A DNA stretch of 9,041 nt from Methylocapsa sp. (GTDB lineage: Bacteria; Pseudomonadota; Alphaproteobacteria; Rhizobiales; Beijerinckiaceae). The position numbers and the translations under genes are program-made. Location of the stretch: the NCBI GenBank assembly GCA_003162995.1, contig PLUZ01000389.1:1-9041 (forward strand), given 5' to 3'. A model generated the notes under the pieces. It searched no databases, was not told the DNA's origin, and worked only from the letters and a program-made list of their open reading frames with translations. Positions 1 through 7,286 of the stretch are shown piece after piece (positions within the stretch are counted from its first letter, which is position 1; every line of letters starts with the position of its first letter).

Positions 1-872
1 TCGATTTCCTCAACAGTGAGGCCGGTAAAGGCGCTTCCTTCCGCCGCGACCACGATCGCGATTTCCAGCCCCAGTGTGCGGAAATCCAATTCCATCTGGC
101 GCCGGCGCTCGGAATATTGGATGACGCCCGCGATAGCCGGGAAAAGGATCATCGAGGCGACCTGCTCGGCGCCAATATGAGCTGGAAGCACGACGGCGTT
201 GGCGCCGGCCTGAAAGAGCTTTCTCTCGGTGGAGGGCTCCTCGCCACGGGCGATGATCAGGATCGAATTGTTGATGCTCCGGGCGCTGAGGGTAATGAAG
301 ACGTTTACCGGATCAGAAGAGACGACGGTCGCCAATGCCCGCGCGCGGTCAATGCCCGCTTGCTTCAAAGCGCTCTCTTCGATGGCATCAGCGTGAATGC
401 ATAAATATCCCAGCGCCTTTGCCTCGGCAAATCGATCAGCATTGGGCTCGATGATGACCAAATCCGCCTTCCCGGCGCGCAATTCCTTGGCCAGCATGTT
501 GCCGATACGGCCAAAGCCGCAGATGATGACGTGGTTCTTGAGCTCTTCGATCTGCTTGTTCATGCGGCCATTCCCGAGCACCTGCTGGAGTTGGGTAAAG
601 GTGATGAATTGGACCAGCGCGCCGGTGAGGTAAATCATTGCGGTACAGCCGAGCACAATCAAGGTAATCGTGATGGCGCGGAGCACTACCGTATCAAGCG
701 GGCGAACCTCGTCGTAGCCGACGGTGAAAATCGTTACGACGGTCATAAAGAGCGAATCGCTGAAACTCCACCCGTTGAGCATGTAGCCAACAACGGCGAG
801 AGCGGCGACCATCATGAGGAAAATGACGCCGTAAATTAAGTTGTTCGCCCGGGAGTCGGAAAACCATCTCAT
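1..872 (-). CDS. Two-helix potassium channel with RCK (TrkA-N) domain, C-terminus cut by window edge
   Basis: An inner-membrane K+ channel subunit of the 2TM/pore/RCK type (MthK-like layout), expected to pass K+ under control of a cytoplasmic nucleotide- or ion-sensing domain. The reading frame is open from the left edge to an ATG at 870-872, giving 290 visible residues. TM1 is about residues 11-33, the pore helix about 37-48, the selectivity filter TVGYDE at 50-55 and TM2 about 64-90. The RCK domain starts at about 113 with VIICGFGRIG, whose GxGxxG lies at 119-124, and an acidic residue (E142) ends the second strand. The TrkA-C region begins near 265 and runs out of the window. The filter is not the usual GYGD. 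A GTG at 885-887 would add five residues; I prefer the ATG because MRWFSDSRAN leads straight into TM1. Neither start has a strong Shine-Dalgarno. It is not closely linked to the rppH operon, being separated by about 480 bases. Confidence 0.9.
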   Translation of the reverse strand, partial: MRWFSDSRANNLIYGVIFLMMVAALAVVGYMLNGWSFSDSLFMTVVTIFTVGYDEVRPLDTVVLRAITITLIVLGCTAMIYLTGALVQFITFTQLQQVLGNGRMNKQIEELKNHVIICGFGRIGNMLAKELRAGKADLVIIEPNADRFAEAKALGYLCIHADAIEESALKQAGIDRARALATVVSSDPVNVFITLSARSINNSILIIARGEEPSTERKLFQAGANAVVLPAHIGAEQVASMILFPAIAGVIQYSERRRQMELDFRTLGLEIAIVVAAEGSAFTGLTVEEI

Positions 873-1353
873 GGAAGCATGCTGCACCGGGGATGGGCGT
901 TGCGAGGTTTCGCCTTTCCCTGTCTAAGCAAGATACTGGCCAGACATAACGATAGTGCTAGGGTGAGATGACTTTAATTAGGATCGGCATTGAGAACCGA
1001 CAGCGTTCTGTATCTCTTTGATTTGATGCAGGATCAAACCAGAAAAACCCGCAACTTGTTGGGATTGTGCTCGATGCTCGCCGCGCTTAACTGCCGCCCG
1101 GCCCCACAATTTCGGCAGCGCCCGATCGATCCAGAAGCTCGCCGCCCTTTGCCGGAGCGGATAGTCACTGAAGGCCGTAAAAACTGGCAAGAGTAGGTTC
1201 GCGCCAAGACCAACAGGAAGACATGGCCGGTCAACCAGCGGGGTTGCCGTGACAGCCTCCTTCGATCCAAAATAACATGCTGATTATGTGAGCTGAATTT
1301 TAGTCCTTGCACCGCAAATGAGGAGGTCATCCGGCGGCTGCCAGATTACCGCA
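873..1353. other. Intergenic stretch without a convincing gene
   Basis: About 480 bases lie between the rppH stop and the channel start. Short open frames exist on both strands (990-1196 on plus; 978-1190 and 1034-1330 on minus), but they overlap each other, lack good ribosome sites and show no family I recognise. I see no tRNA, terminator with a T-run, or insertion-sequence end. It presumably holds the channel promoter; the stretch around 940-985 is locally A+T-richer, but I cannot point to clear -35 and -10 boxes. It may contain a decayed gene. Confidence 0.5.
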
Positions 1354-1872
1354 TCACTGCCCATGGGCAAGATGGCCGAATGTTTCGACCACTTTTTCGT
1401 AAACCGGCCGCTTGAACGGCACGATCAAGTCGGTGAGACGGCTGATCTCCTCCCATCGCCAAGCATCGAATTCCGGCCGCTGACCGCCGGCTGGGTTTTC
1501 AATATCGATCTCGCTTTCCTCGCCTTCGAAACGCAGTGCGAACCATTTTTGGCGCTGTCCTTGAAAGCGGCCTTTCCATGATTTCTTCAGAGCGCCGGCC
1601 GGCAGATCATAGCTGTACCATTCTGGAGATTCGGCGAGAAAAGTCGTGGAAGATACGTTGGTTTCCTCCTGCAGCTCACGCAGGGCCGCTTGATAGGGGT
1701 CCTCGCCGCTGTCGATCCCGCCCTGCGGCATTTGCCATTCGTGGCTCTGCCGCAGGTGCTCGGGTATTCTTTTGCTGCGGCGGCGCCCAACGAAGACGAG
1801 CCCGACGCGATTGAAGAGCATGATACCGACACAGGGGCGATAGTTTAGCGAATCCATGGCCGCCCTGCTCAC
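1354..1872 (-). CDS. rppH: RNA pyrophosphohydrolase RppH (Nudix)
   Basis: RppH removes pyrophosphate from the 5' triphosphate of mRNAs in the cytoplasm, producing the monophosphorylated ends that trigger RNase E-type decay. The 172 residues match the family in length. N-terminal YRPCVGIMLFN and WQMPQGGID are family signatures. The Nudix box runs from G51 to V73 with the metal-binding R65-E66-x-x-E69-E70; the usual glycine near its end is N72. The C-terminal region has the family's FKRPVYEKVV segment. The GTG start at 1870-1872 overlaps the stop of the deacetylase gene (GTGA), suggesting translational coupling. An ATG at 1855-1857, giving 167 residues starting MDSLNYRP, has an AGGG five bases upstream and matches the N-terminus of relatives as well or better, so the start is open between the two. 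It is the last gene of the rsfS-rppH cluster. Confidence 0.95.
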   Translation of the reverse strand: MSRAAMDSLNYRPCVGIMLFNRVGLVFVGRRRSKRIPEHLRQSHEWQMPQGGIDSGEDPYQAALRELQEETNVSSTTFLAESPEWYSYDLPAGALKKSWKGRFQGQRQKWFALRFEGEESEIDIENPAGGQRPEFDAWRWEEISRLTDLIVPFKRPVYEKVVETFGHLAHGQ

Positions 1873-3161
1873 AGTTGATGATCGGCCAAGTCTTGTTGCC
1901 GCCTTGGCATGACCGCGCTCAGCGGCACGAGCGCAAACCCTCGCGTCTCGATGGCGCGGGCGAAACGGCCGATAATTTCGACGGAAGCCGGAAGTGCGCT
2001 CGCAACCCCGATCGCCAACCCCTTGCCGCGGGCGATGGCTTCGAGCCTTGCGAGGGCCGCTTCGATCGCCTCGGGCCGTGCCGTCGAATCGAGGACAATG
2101 TCGGCGCGCGCGGCAGCAAGCTCCTGCCCGGGTGCGAGTGTCATGGCGAGGCTCCGTGCGGATGTTCCGTCATCGACGTAAAACAATCCGCGCGCGGCGA
2201 TCTCACGCAAGACCGGCGTCAACGCCCTTTCATCCGCGGTGAACTTGCCGCCAAGAAAATTCGCGACGCCCGCGTAGCCAGAGAATCGGCTCATCAGCCA
2301 GGTTAGATTGTCGCTATTGCCGGCTTTTGCGGCATCCGCGACGAGAGTATGCGGGCCGGGATTGCCGTGCGGAAAATCGAACGGCTCCATCGGAATTTCC
2401 AAGACGAGTTCATGGCCGGCCTGGCGCGCCAGTGCCGTTTCCCGGGCAAGATCTGCTCCATAAGGCGCAAAGCCCAAAGTGACGGCGCCCGGCAAACTGG
2501 CGATCGCGGCTTCGGTCGCCCGGGGGGAAAGGCCCATGCCCCCAACCAGCAAGGCAATGCGCGGCAGGCCAGGGAGAGACACGGCGGGGCGGGCGTAAGT
2601 CTCGGCGGGCCGCGCCCCATCGAGGCCGATCCGCGGGACCGGACCGTACCGCGTTTGCTCGATAAGCCGCGGATCTGGTGCTGCGGCGCGCCCCGTATTT
2701 AGCGCCTTCGCCACATCGATGATGAGAGCGCCGGGAGTGGCACTGCCCCCCGGACGAATGATTTTGACGCCGCTCCGCCGTTCTATCGCCTCGACCTCGT
2801 GACCAGCCGTCTCACCAAGAACCGCAACTTGGGCGCCGGGAACCGGGGCGTCTGGGAAATGCGCGTTTACTGCACGCGAACTCTCCACAATGGTCTGCGG
2901 CGCCAGCACGGGCAAGGAAGCCGTCGATTGGTGAGATGTCGTTTTATGAGGGTCCGAGGCGGGGGCGGGCAATCCGATCCCGGCATATTGTTCCAGAAAA
3001 ATTAACCTGCCGAGCTCCGGGGAAAAGGTGCCGAGGGCTCCAAGCAGGCCGAGAGCGCCTAAAGCAACTCCGATATACGGCAGCTTGCCAAGCGATGGAC
3101 GCTTCTTTCGAACCTGGAATTGCCCCAAGGGCGCGTTCAAATCGTCGTCTACCATGCCCAT
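1869..3161 (-). CDS. YibQ-family divergent polysaccharide deacetylase
   Basis: A membrane-anchored periplasmic protein of the divergent polysaccharide deacetylase family (YibQ/DUF610), thought to act on cell-envelope glycans; its substrate is not settled. The start at 3159-3161 gives 430 residues beginning MGMVDDDLNAPLG, a conserved N-terminus in alphaproteobacteria, with AGGGCGGGA just upstream. One TM helix lies at about 28-47, then a Pro/Ala-rich linker, and the deacetylase-like domain at about 200-418. Family motifs seen: VTLGFAPYG (227-235), GHELVLEIPMEPFDFPHGNPGPHTL in the 249-273 region, the FSGYAGVANFLG segment (293-304), GLFYVDDGTS (325-334) and VPLSAV at the end. Odd point: the first motif reads LLVGGMGLS, with GG at 207-208 where catalytic members have DD. 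The frame is open a further 47 codons to an ATG at 3302, but that extension looks like noise. It follows ctpA after a 350-base gap and overlaps rppH by 4 bases. Confidence 0.9.
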   Translation of the reverse strand: MGMVDDDLNAPLGQFQVRKKRPSLGKLPYIGVALGALGLLGALGTFSPELGRLIFLEQYAGIGLPAPASDPHKTTSHQSTASLPVLAPQTIVESSRAVNAHFPDAPVPGAQVAVLGETAGHEVEAIERRSGVKIIRPGGSATPGALIIDVAKALNTGRAAAPDPRLIEQTRYGPVPRIGLDGARPAETYARPAVSLPGLPRIALLVGGMGLSPRATEAAIASLPGAVTLGFAPYGADLARETALARQAGHELVLEIPMEPFDFPHGNPGPHTLVADAAKAGNSDNLTWLMSRFSGYAGVANFLGGKFTADERALTPVLREIAARGLFYVDDGTSARSLAMTLAPGQELAAARADIVLDSTARPEAIEAALARLEAIARGKGLAIGVASALPASVEIIGRFARAIETRGFALVPLSAVMPRRQQDLADHQL

Positions 3162-3317
3162 CGCTATCCCGCCCTGGTGCGCCTCCGAACTGGCACAACC
3201 CGCATGGGCATCCGCCCCACGCGCCTCCCGCAAGATCCGGGGACTTGGCGTCTCAGGACGCATTCCGCCCGCTGGGTTCCCCGGCCGAGCAGGCCAAACC
3301 AAACCGCTTCACGGGAA

Positions 3318-3347
3318 CATCCTCCGGCACTCATCAACCGGAGGATG
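3318..3347. repeat. Perfect 10-bp inverted repeat (hairpin) upstream of yibQ
   Basis: CATCCTCCGG (3318-3327) and CCGGAGGATG (3338-3347) are exact reverse complements around a 10-base loop. In the minus-strand transcript this would form a stable hairpin about 160 bases before the yibQ start. No T-run follows it, so it is not a classic Rho-independent terminator. It could be an RNA-processing or stabilising hairpin, or an operator. Confidence 0.6.
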
Positions 3348-3451
3348 CCATCGATTTGCGTTTGCATGGCCGGGACGCAGCAGCCGTCCCCACTTTCACG
3401 GATCATGCTTGCGCGGGGCCGTCGCTTGGCTTCTGCTTCGCATCCGGCAGG

Positions 3452-3476
3452 ACCGCCGGATTTATAACCCGGCGGT
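3452..3476. repeat. 8-bp inverted repeat just downstream of ctpA
   Basis: ACCGCCGG (3452-3459) and CCGGCGGT (3469-3476) pair around an A/T-rich 9-base loop, 37 bases past the ctpA stop. A 3' stabilising hairpin or weak terminator for ctpA is possible, but there is no T-run on the minus strand. The inner part can alternatively pair with CCGGC at 3444-3448, giving two mutually exclusive stems. Confidence 0.5.
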
Positions 3477-3512
3477 TCAACACTTTATTTCGCCTCCGTA
3501 GCGGGTGGCCGC

Positions 3513-4856
3513 TTAATTCGGCACCTTCGCGGGTTCGTTGCCAGGCACCGCAGTGACTTTGTTCATGGCCTTGTTGACGCCGCGCAAAATGTCCTCGGCG
3601 GCGAGCAATTGTTTGTCGTTCTTGGGATCTGGCGGGACAAAGGCTTGCGAACCGCCTTTTTCGTCGTCGCCATTCTTCAGATGGCCCTTCAAGGACGCCT
3701 CGCCCTTAGTGTCGTCCTTGCCTTTGAGGTCATCCGGCACGTCTTGCAGCACGGTGATGTCGGGGTCGATCCCCTTTGCCTGAATCGAGCGGCCGGATGG
3801 GGTGTAATAGCGCGCCGTGGTGAGCCGCACGGCGCCATTGTTCTGGCCGAGCGGGATAATCGTTTGCACCGACCCCTTGCCGAAAGAGCGCGTGCCGAGA
3901 ATGGTCGCGCGCTTGTGATCCTGCAACGCGCCGGCGACAATCTCCGACGCCGATGCCGAGCCGCCATTGATCAGGACGACGATGGGTTTGCCTTTCGACA
4001 AATCGCCGGGATGGGCATTGTAGCGCATCGTTTCCTCGGCATTGCGGCCGCGCGTCGAGACGATTTCACCACGGTCGAGGAAGCAGTTGACGACCGCAAT
4101 CGACTGGTCAAGCAAACCGCCGGGATTGTTGCGCAGGTCCAGAATAAAACCCTTGAACTTGGCCGCGGGGATGTCGTTCTCGAATTTCTGGATCGCCGCA
4201 CGAACCCCCTCGAACGTCTGCTCGTTGAATTGCGTGATGCGAATGTAGCCGATGTCGTCGCCTTCCTGGTGTTCGCGCACCGACTTGATCTGGATCACCG
4301 CGCGGGTGAGCTTGATATCCATCGGGTCCTTGTTGGTGCCGCGTAAAATCTTGAGCACCACCGGCGTATCCGGCGCGCCGCGCATCTTGTCGACCGCCTG
4401 ATTGAGGCTCAAACCCTGAACGTTCTCGTCGTCGATGGCGGTGATGATGTCGCCAGACAATATCCCCGCGCGCGAGGCCGGGGTATCGTCGATCGGCGTC
4501 ACGACCTTGATAAGCCCGTCTTCCTGAGTCACCTCGATGCCAAGACCGCCGAATTCGCCGCGCGTCTGAACCTGCATGTCGCGGAAGCTCTTGGCGTCCA
4601 TGTAGCTCGAATGCGGGTCAAGCGAATTAAGCATGCCGTTGATCGCCGCCTCGACAAGCTTTTGCTCATCCGGCTTCTCGACATAATCGGAGCGGATTTT
4701 CTCGAAAACGTCGCCGAAGAGATTGAGATTACGGTAGGTATCCGAGGCGGCGGCGCGCGCCGTGCCCTCCGGGAAAACCTGTGTCTTCGTTGCGAGCGTG
4801 ACGAGCCCCGCGCCCAACACGGTGCCTAGCAGTAAAGGTAAAACCTTGCGCATCAT
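3513..4856 (-). CDS. ctpA: Carboxy-terminal processing protease CtpA (S41 family)
   Basis: A periplasmic S41 serine protease that trims or degrades proteins from the C-terminus; relatives process envelope proteins and peptidoglycan hydrolases. The 447 residues are usual for the family. An N-terminal signal or anchor helix spans about 3-22. The PDZ domain is about 97-172, with GGLGIEV at 103-109 and DTPASRAGI at 124-132. The protease core carries the RNNPGGLLDQ segment (242-251), GGSASASEIVAGALQDH (298-314) and SFGKGSVQ (324-331). By spacing against E. coli Prc (S430/K455), the catalytic Ser-Lys pair is S302 and K327. The C-terminus is a charged low-complexity stretch (about 375-412) then a short helix. 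The ATG at 4854-4856 overlaps the envC stop by 4 bases, and AAAGG lies 7 bases upstream, which fixes the start. Pairing with envC suggests a joint role in cell-wall hydrolase control. Confidence 0.96.
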   Translation of the reverse strand: MMRKVLPLLLGTVLGAGLVTLATKTQVFPEGTARAAASDTYRNLNLFGDVFEKIRSDYVEKPDEQKLVEAAINGMLNSLDPHSSYMDAKSFRDMQVQTRGEFGGLGIEVTQEDGLIKVVTPIDDTPASRAGILSGDIITAIDDENVQGLSLNQAVDKMRGAPDTPVVLKILRGTNKDPMDIKLTRAVIQIKSVREHQEGDDIGYIRITQFNEQTFEGVRAAIQKFENDIPAAKFKGFILDLRNNPGGLLDQSIAVVNCFLDRGEIVSTRGRNAEETMRYNAHPGDLSKGKPIVVLINGGSASASEIVAGALQDHKRATILGTRSFGKGSVQTIIPLGQNNGAVRLTTARYYTPSGRSIQAKGIDPDITVLQDVPDDLKGKDDTKGEASLKGHLKNGDDEKGGSQAFVPPDPKNDKQLLAAEDILRGVNKAMNKVTAVPGNEPAKVPN

Positions 4857-6235
4857 CCGCGAACCTTTTGCAATTCCGGCTTAACCCACCATGGGCCCGG
4901 ATCAATCGCCACCCCGTCTTTACGAAATTCAACATAGAGAATGGGCTGGACCGCGCCGATGGCGATGGCTGCAGCCGTCTTAACGGAGCCATCACCCATA
5001 ACGGCGACAGGCTCCCCAGCAAGAATGAATTGGCCCACGTTTACGTTGATTTTATCCATTCCAGCAAGAATAATATAATAACCCTGACCAGCATTGATGA
5101 TCAAGAGTTGTCCATAGCTACGGTAAGGACCGGCGAATGACACCCATCCGTCGCCGGGTGCAGCGACAATGGCTTCGACCCGGGTCGAGATTAGCATTCC
5201 TTTCTCGGTGCCGCCAAACCCATCCGGGCTGCCAAAGCCGCGCTGAAGCGTGCCGTTCACGGGGAACGGCAAGAGTCCCTTGGTCTCGATAAAGGAGGTC
5301 GCAGGCGCGAGCCTTGCCGGGTCCTTGAAAGGCGCTAACGCAGTTTTCATGCCTGCTGCCGGCGGCGCGGCTTCGGCTGCGCGGCCGCGGTTCTCGTCGG
5401 CCTTGCGCGCCGCCTCGGCACCGCGAGCGGCCGCGGCAACCTCGGTTTCCATTCTGGCGATCAGTTCCTTAAGGCTCGCTGCCTGTTTGGCGAGTTCGAT
5501 CGCCCGCTCGCGCTCGGCGCCGAGCGCCTGTTCGGCGGCGGAAAGCGCCGATTGGCGCGCCTCCACGAGCGCTGCGAGACGCTGACGTTCGGCGCGAAGC
5601 TTGGCCACGCCATGCGACAGCGTCTCGCGCTCGGCCGCGATTGATTGACGCAGCTGCAGGAGATCGGAAAGGTCGGAGGCGAGCGCTTCGGTTTCGCTGC
5701 GCATTTGCGGCAGGACCGAACCGAGCAACATCGAAGTTCTGATCGCGGCGAGCATGTCTTCCGGCGTGACCAGAAGCGCCGGCGGCGGCTTGCGCCCCAT
5801 CCGTTGCAACGAGGCGAGGACCTCGGTGATCACCGCGCGGCGGCTCGTGAGCGAGCGCTTGATTGCATCTTCCGCTCCCGTCAGCGTGTCGAGCCTTGCC
5901 TCGGTTTCGCCGATCTTGCGTTCGCTTGCGTTGACGTTTTGAGTCGCGTCGAGAAGTGCAGCCGTGAGCTTTGCCCGGTCGGCGCGGATCGATGCGATCT
6001 CGGCTTCGATCTGCCGCCGCTGCTCCTGCGACGCCTCAAGCGTGTCTTCCATGCCGCGCAGTTCGAGCCGGTGGCCGCTCAGCTTCGCGCCTTTTTCATC
6101 CAAGTCGGGCGCCGCCGGCTGACCGGATTGCGCGGCGACGCAAACCGCTGCGAAGAGCACAAGACAGAGTTCGAGCGCGACCAGGCTCGCCGCCCCGCTT
6201 AAAGAAATCTTACTATGCCGTGCTCGAAACGCCAC
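4853..6235 (-). CDS. envC: EnvC-like murein hydrolase activator (coiled coil plus degenerate LytM/M23 domain)
   Basis: A periplasmic division protein of the EnvC type, expected to activate a peptidoglycan amidase at the septum rather than cut the wall itself. The 460 residues comprise a signal peptide (hydrophobic about 11-35, cleavage probably after the VAA-Q region), long coiled-coil segments (about 45-130 and 180-285, rich in Glu, Arg and Ala), a Pro/Ala linker, and a LytM/M23 domain at about 318-451. The fold is recognisable from LPFPVNGTLQRGFG, the VAAPGDGWV segment, YGQLLIINAGQGYYIIL, VGQFILAGEPV and LYVEFRKDGVAIDPGPWW. The zinc ligands of active M23 enzymes are missing: no HxxxD after the first strand and no HxH, since LAGMDKI stands where LYAHL is usual. 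The GTG start (6233-6235) has AAGG five bases upstream. A 120-base gap separates it from rlmH and could hold an internal promoter. Confidence 0.93.
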   Translation of the reverse strand: MAFRARHSKISLSGAASLVALELCLVLFAAVCVAAQSGQPAAPDLDEKGAKLSGHRLELRGMEDTLEASQEQRRQIEAEIASIRADRAKLTAALLDATQNVNASERKIGETEARLDTLTGAEDAIKRSLTSRRAVITEVLASLQRMGRKPPPALLVTPEDMLAAIRTSMLLGSVLPQMRSETEALASDLSDLLQLRQSIAAERETLSHGVAKLRAERQRLAALVEARQSALSAAEQALGAERERAIELAKQAASLKELIARMETEVAAAARGAEAARKADENRGRAAEAAPPAAGMKTALAPFKDPARLAPATSFIETKGLLPFPVNGTLQRGFGSPDGFGGTEKGMLISTRVEAIVAAPGDGWVSFAGPYRSYGQLLIINAGQGYYIILAGMDKINVNVGQFILAGEPVAVMGDGSVKTAAAIAIGAVQPILYVEFRKDGVAIDPGPWWVKPELQKVRG

Positions 6236-6355
6236 GATGGCCTTTATGCCGGCAGCCGGATGGACCGGCCACGGGTGCGAATTTCACGAATACCCAAAAA
6301 CGACAGGTAAAAGTGGCGCCGTCGCGGCAGAACCGGACAGTGTGCGGATTAATTT

Positions 6356-6838
6356 TTAGTCACGATGATAGGGATGACCGGAAAGAATGGTTATGGCCCG
6401 GTAAATCTGCTCGGCGGCCATGATTCGCGCCAATTGATGCGGCCAAGTCATTGTCCCAAGGCTGAGCGTGAGCGAAGCTGAAGCCAAAAAAGCCGGATCC
6501 AAGCCGTCCGGGCCGCCGATAACGAAAGCAGTGTCGGAAATCCCCTCGTCCCGTGCGCGGCCAAGCTTGGCGGCAAAGTTCAGGCTCGTCATCTGCTTGC
6601 CGGTCTCGTCAAGCGCGATCACTGTTGCGCGTGGCGGAATCCGGACGGCGATGGCCTTCGCCTCTTCCCGCTTGCGATCGTCTGGACGCGCCGCGCGGCT
6701 CTCTCCGGCCTCGCGCAGTTCGACGCCGGAAAAACCGATCGCGCGGCCAGCGGCGGCGGCTCTTTCGAGATAGCGCGCGGCCAGCTCCCGCCCGGGTCCG
6801 GCTTTCGACCGCCCAACGCAGACGAGCAGGAGACGCAT
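6356..6838 (-). CDS. rlmH: 23S rRNA pseudouridine-1915 N3-methyltransferase RlmH
   Basis: RlmH is a dimeric SPOUT-class methyltransferase that uses S-adenosylmethionine to methylate N3 of pseudouridine 1915 in helix 69 of 23S rRNA, acting on assembled 70S ribosomes. The 160 residues are the normal length. Start MRLLLVCVGR, central LDETGKQM (77-84), the SAM-binding knot FVIGGPDGL (105-113), LSLGTMTWPHQLARIM (126-141) with AEQIYRA, and the terminal HPYHRD are all diagnostic. The ATG at 6836-6838 is chosen because it begins the conserved N-terminus; the frame is open further upstream, but that part overlaps rsfS and is not protein-like. The ribosome site is weak (AAAGA). It follows rsfS by 20 bases, the usual pairing of two late ribosome factors. 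Confidence 0.97.
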   Translation of the reverse strand: MRLLLVCVGRSKAGPGRELAARYLERAAAAGRAIGFSGVELREAGESRAARPDDRKREEAKAIAVRIPPRATVIALDETGKQMTSLNFAAKLGRARDEGISDTAFVIGGPDGLDPAFLASASLTLSLGTMTWPHQLARIMAAEQIYRAITILSGHPYHRD

Positions 6839-6858
6839 CGTGTCTTTAACCGGCGAGT

Positions 6859-7185
6859 TTAGCCCAAGAGGCGTTCGCCTGGCCGGTTGGCGCTCCACAT
6901 TTTTTCGAGATTGTAGAACTGCCGCACCTCGGGCCGGAAGATGTGGACGATAATATCGGCCGCATCGACCAGAACCCAATCGCAGTTCTGCAATCCTTCG
7001 ACGCGCGGTGCGCGCCGGCCGCCCTTGAGTGCAACGATCAAACGCTCAGCGATCGCGCCAACGTGAATGTTGGAGCGCCCGGTCGCGATGATCATGGCGT
7101 CGGCGAGAGAGGTTTTGCCGTGCAGGTCGATTGAAACGATGTCCTCGGCTTTCAAATCATCGAGGCAAGTCAAGACAGTCTGCAC
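6859..7185 (-). CDS. rsfS: Ribosomal silencing factor RsfS (true N-terminus probably further upstream)
   Basis: RsfS binds ribosomal protein uL14 and blocks joining of the 30S and 50S subunits, slowing translation under nutrient limitation. Diagnostic segments are DDLKAEDIVSIDL, DAMIIATGRSNIHVGAIAE, the CDWVLVDAADIIVHIF region, and RPEVRQFYNLEKMW near the C-terminus. The coordinates given use the only standard start in frame, GTG at 7183-7185 (108 residues). That start has no Shine-Dalgarno and cuts into the first helix: E. coli RsfS has about 15 residues before its DDLK, here only 8. The frame stays open upstream to a stop at 7330-7332, and a strong AAGGAGG lies at 7280-7286, with in-frame CTG at 7267-7269 nine bases after it. 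Initiation at CTG would give a 136-residue protein. It normally follows nadD; here nadD is absent and an A+T-richer island adjoins. Confidence 0.93.
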   Translation of the reverse strand: MQTVLTCLDDLKAEDIVSIDLHGKTSLADAMIIATGRSNIHVGAIAERLIVALKGGRRAPRVEGLQNCDWVLVDAADIIVHIFRPEVRQFYNLEKMWSANRPGERLLG

Positions 7186-7279
7186 GAGTTGACCGGCGTC
7201 AGGTCCAGACGGGCCATCGACCAGCTTGAGCGGCGGTTGCGCCGCTTCCGCACGAATCGCGGGTATCAGTGTGTCAATC

Positions 7280-7286
7280 CTCCTTA
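7280..7286 (-). promoter_or_regulatory. Strong Shine-Dalgarno upstream of rsfS
   Basis: AAGGAGG on the minus strand is a near-perfect anti-16S match. The only frame that continues into RsfS has ATT directly after it and CTG nine bases after it; no ATG, GTG or TTG occurs in that frame until 7185. The TTG embedded in GATTGACA is out of frame and meets a stop two codons later. Confidence 0.65.

Larger units (their letters stand above)
3162..3512. other. ctpA-yibQ intergenic stretch with two inverted repeats
   Basis: The gap of about 350 bases is the longest inside an otherwise tight operon. It carries two perfect inverted repeats, listed separately. On the minus strand it also holds a 26-codon open frame (3403-3483, GTG) with GGAGG at 3493-3497 nine bases before it. 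Its stop overlaps, as ATGA, an 80-codon frame (3164-3406) that ends two bases before the yibQ ATG. Neither frame resembles a known protein, and the larger is Arg-rich like a GC-rich shadow. The most economical reading is a regulatory leader and possible internal promoter for yibQ-rppH. Confidence 0.45.

Noticed and set aside
3162..3302. N-terminal extension of the deacetylase to an ATG at 3302
   Set aside because: The added 47 residues are Pro/Gly/Ala-rich noise, while the conserved DDLNAPLG start and a good ribosome site lie at 3161.
3452..3476. Rho-independent terminator after ctpA
   Set aside because: The stem is clear but no T-run follows on the minus strand, so I list it only as an inverted repeat.
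2936..3556. Plus-strand open frame of 206 codons across yibQ and the gap
   Set aside because: It runs antisense to the yibQ N-terminus and is Pro/Arg-rich with no motif; composition-driven.
3609..4346. Long plus-strand open frame of 245 codons opposite ctpA
   Set aside because: It is the antisense of a well-conserved S41 protease, has no ribosome site and no recognisable family; such shadows are common in GC-rich DNA.
6839..6979. N-terminal extension of RlmH to 6979
   Set aside because: It overlaps rsfS in another frame and precedes the conserved MRLLLVCVGR start; RlmH is normally about 155-160 residues.
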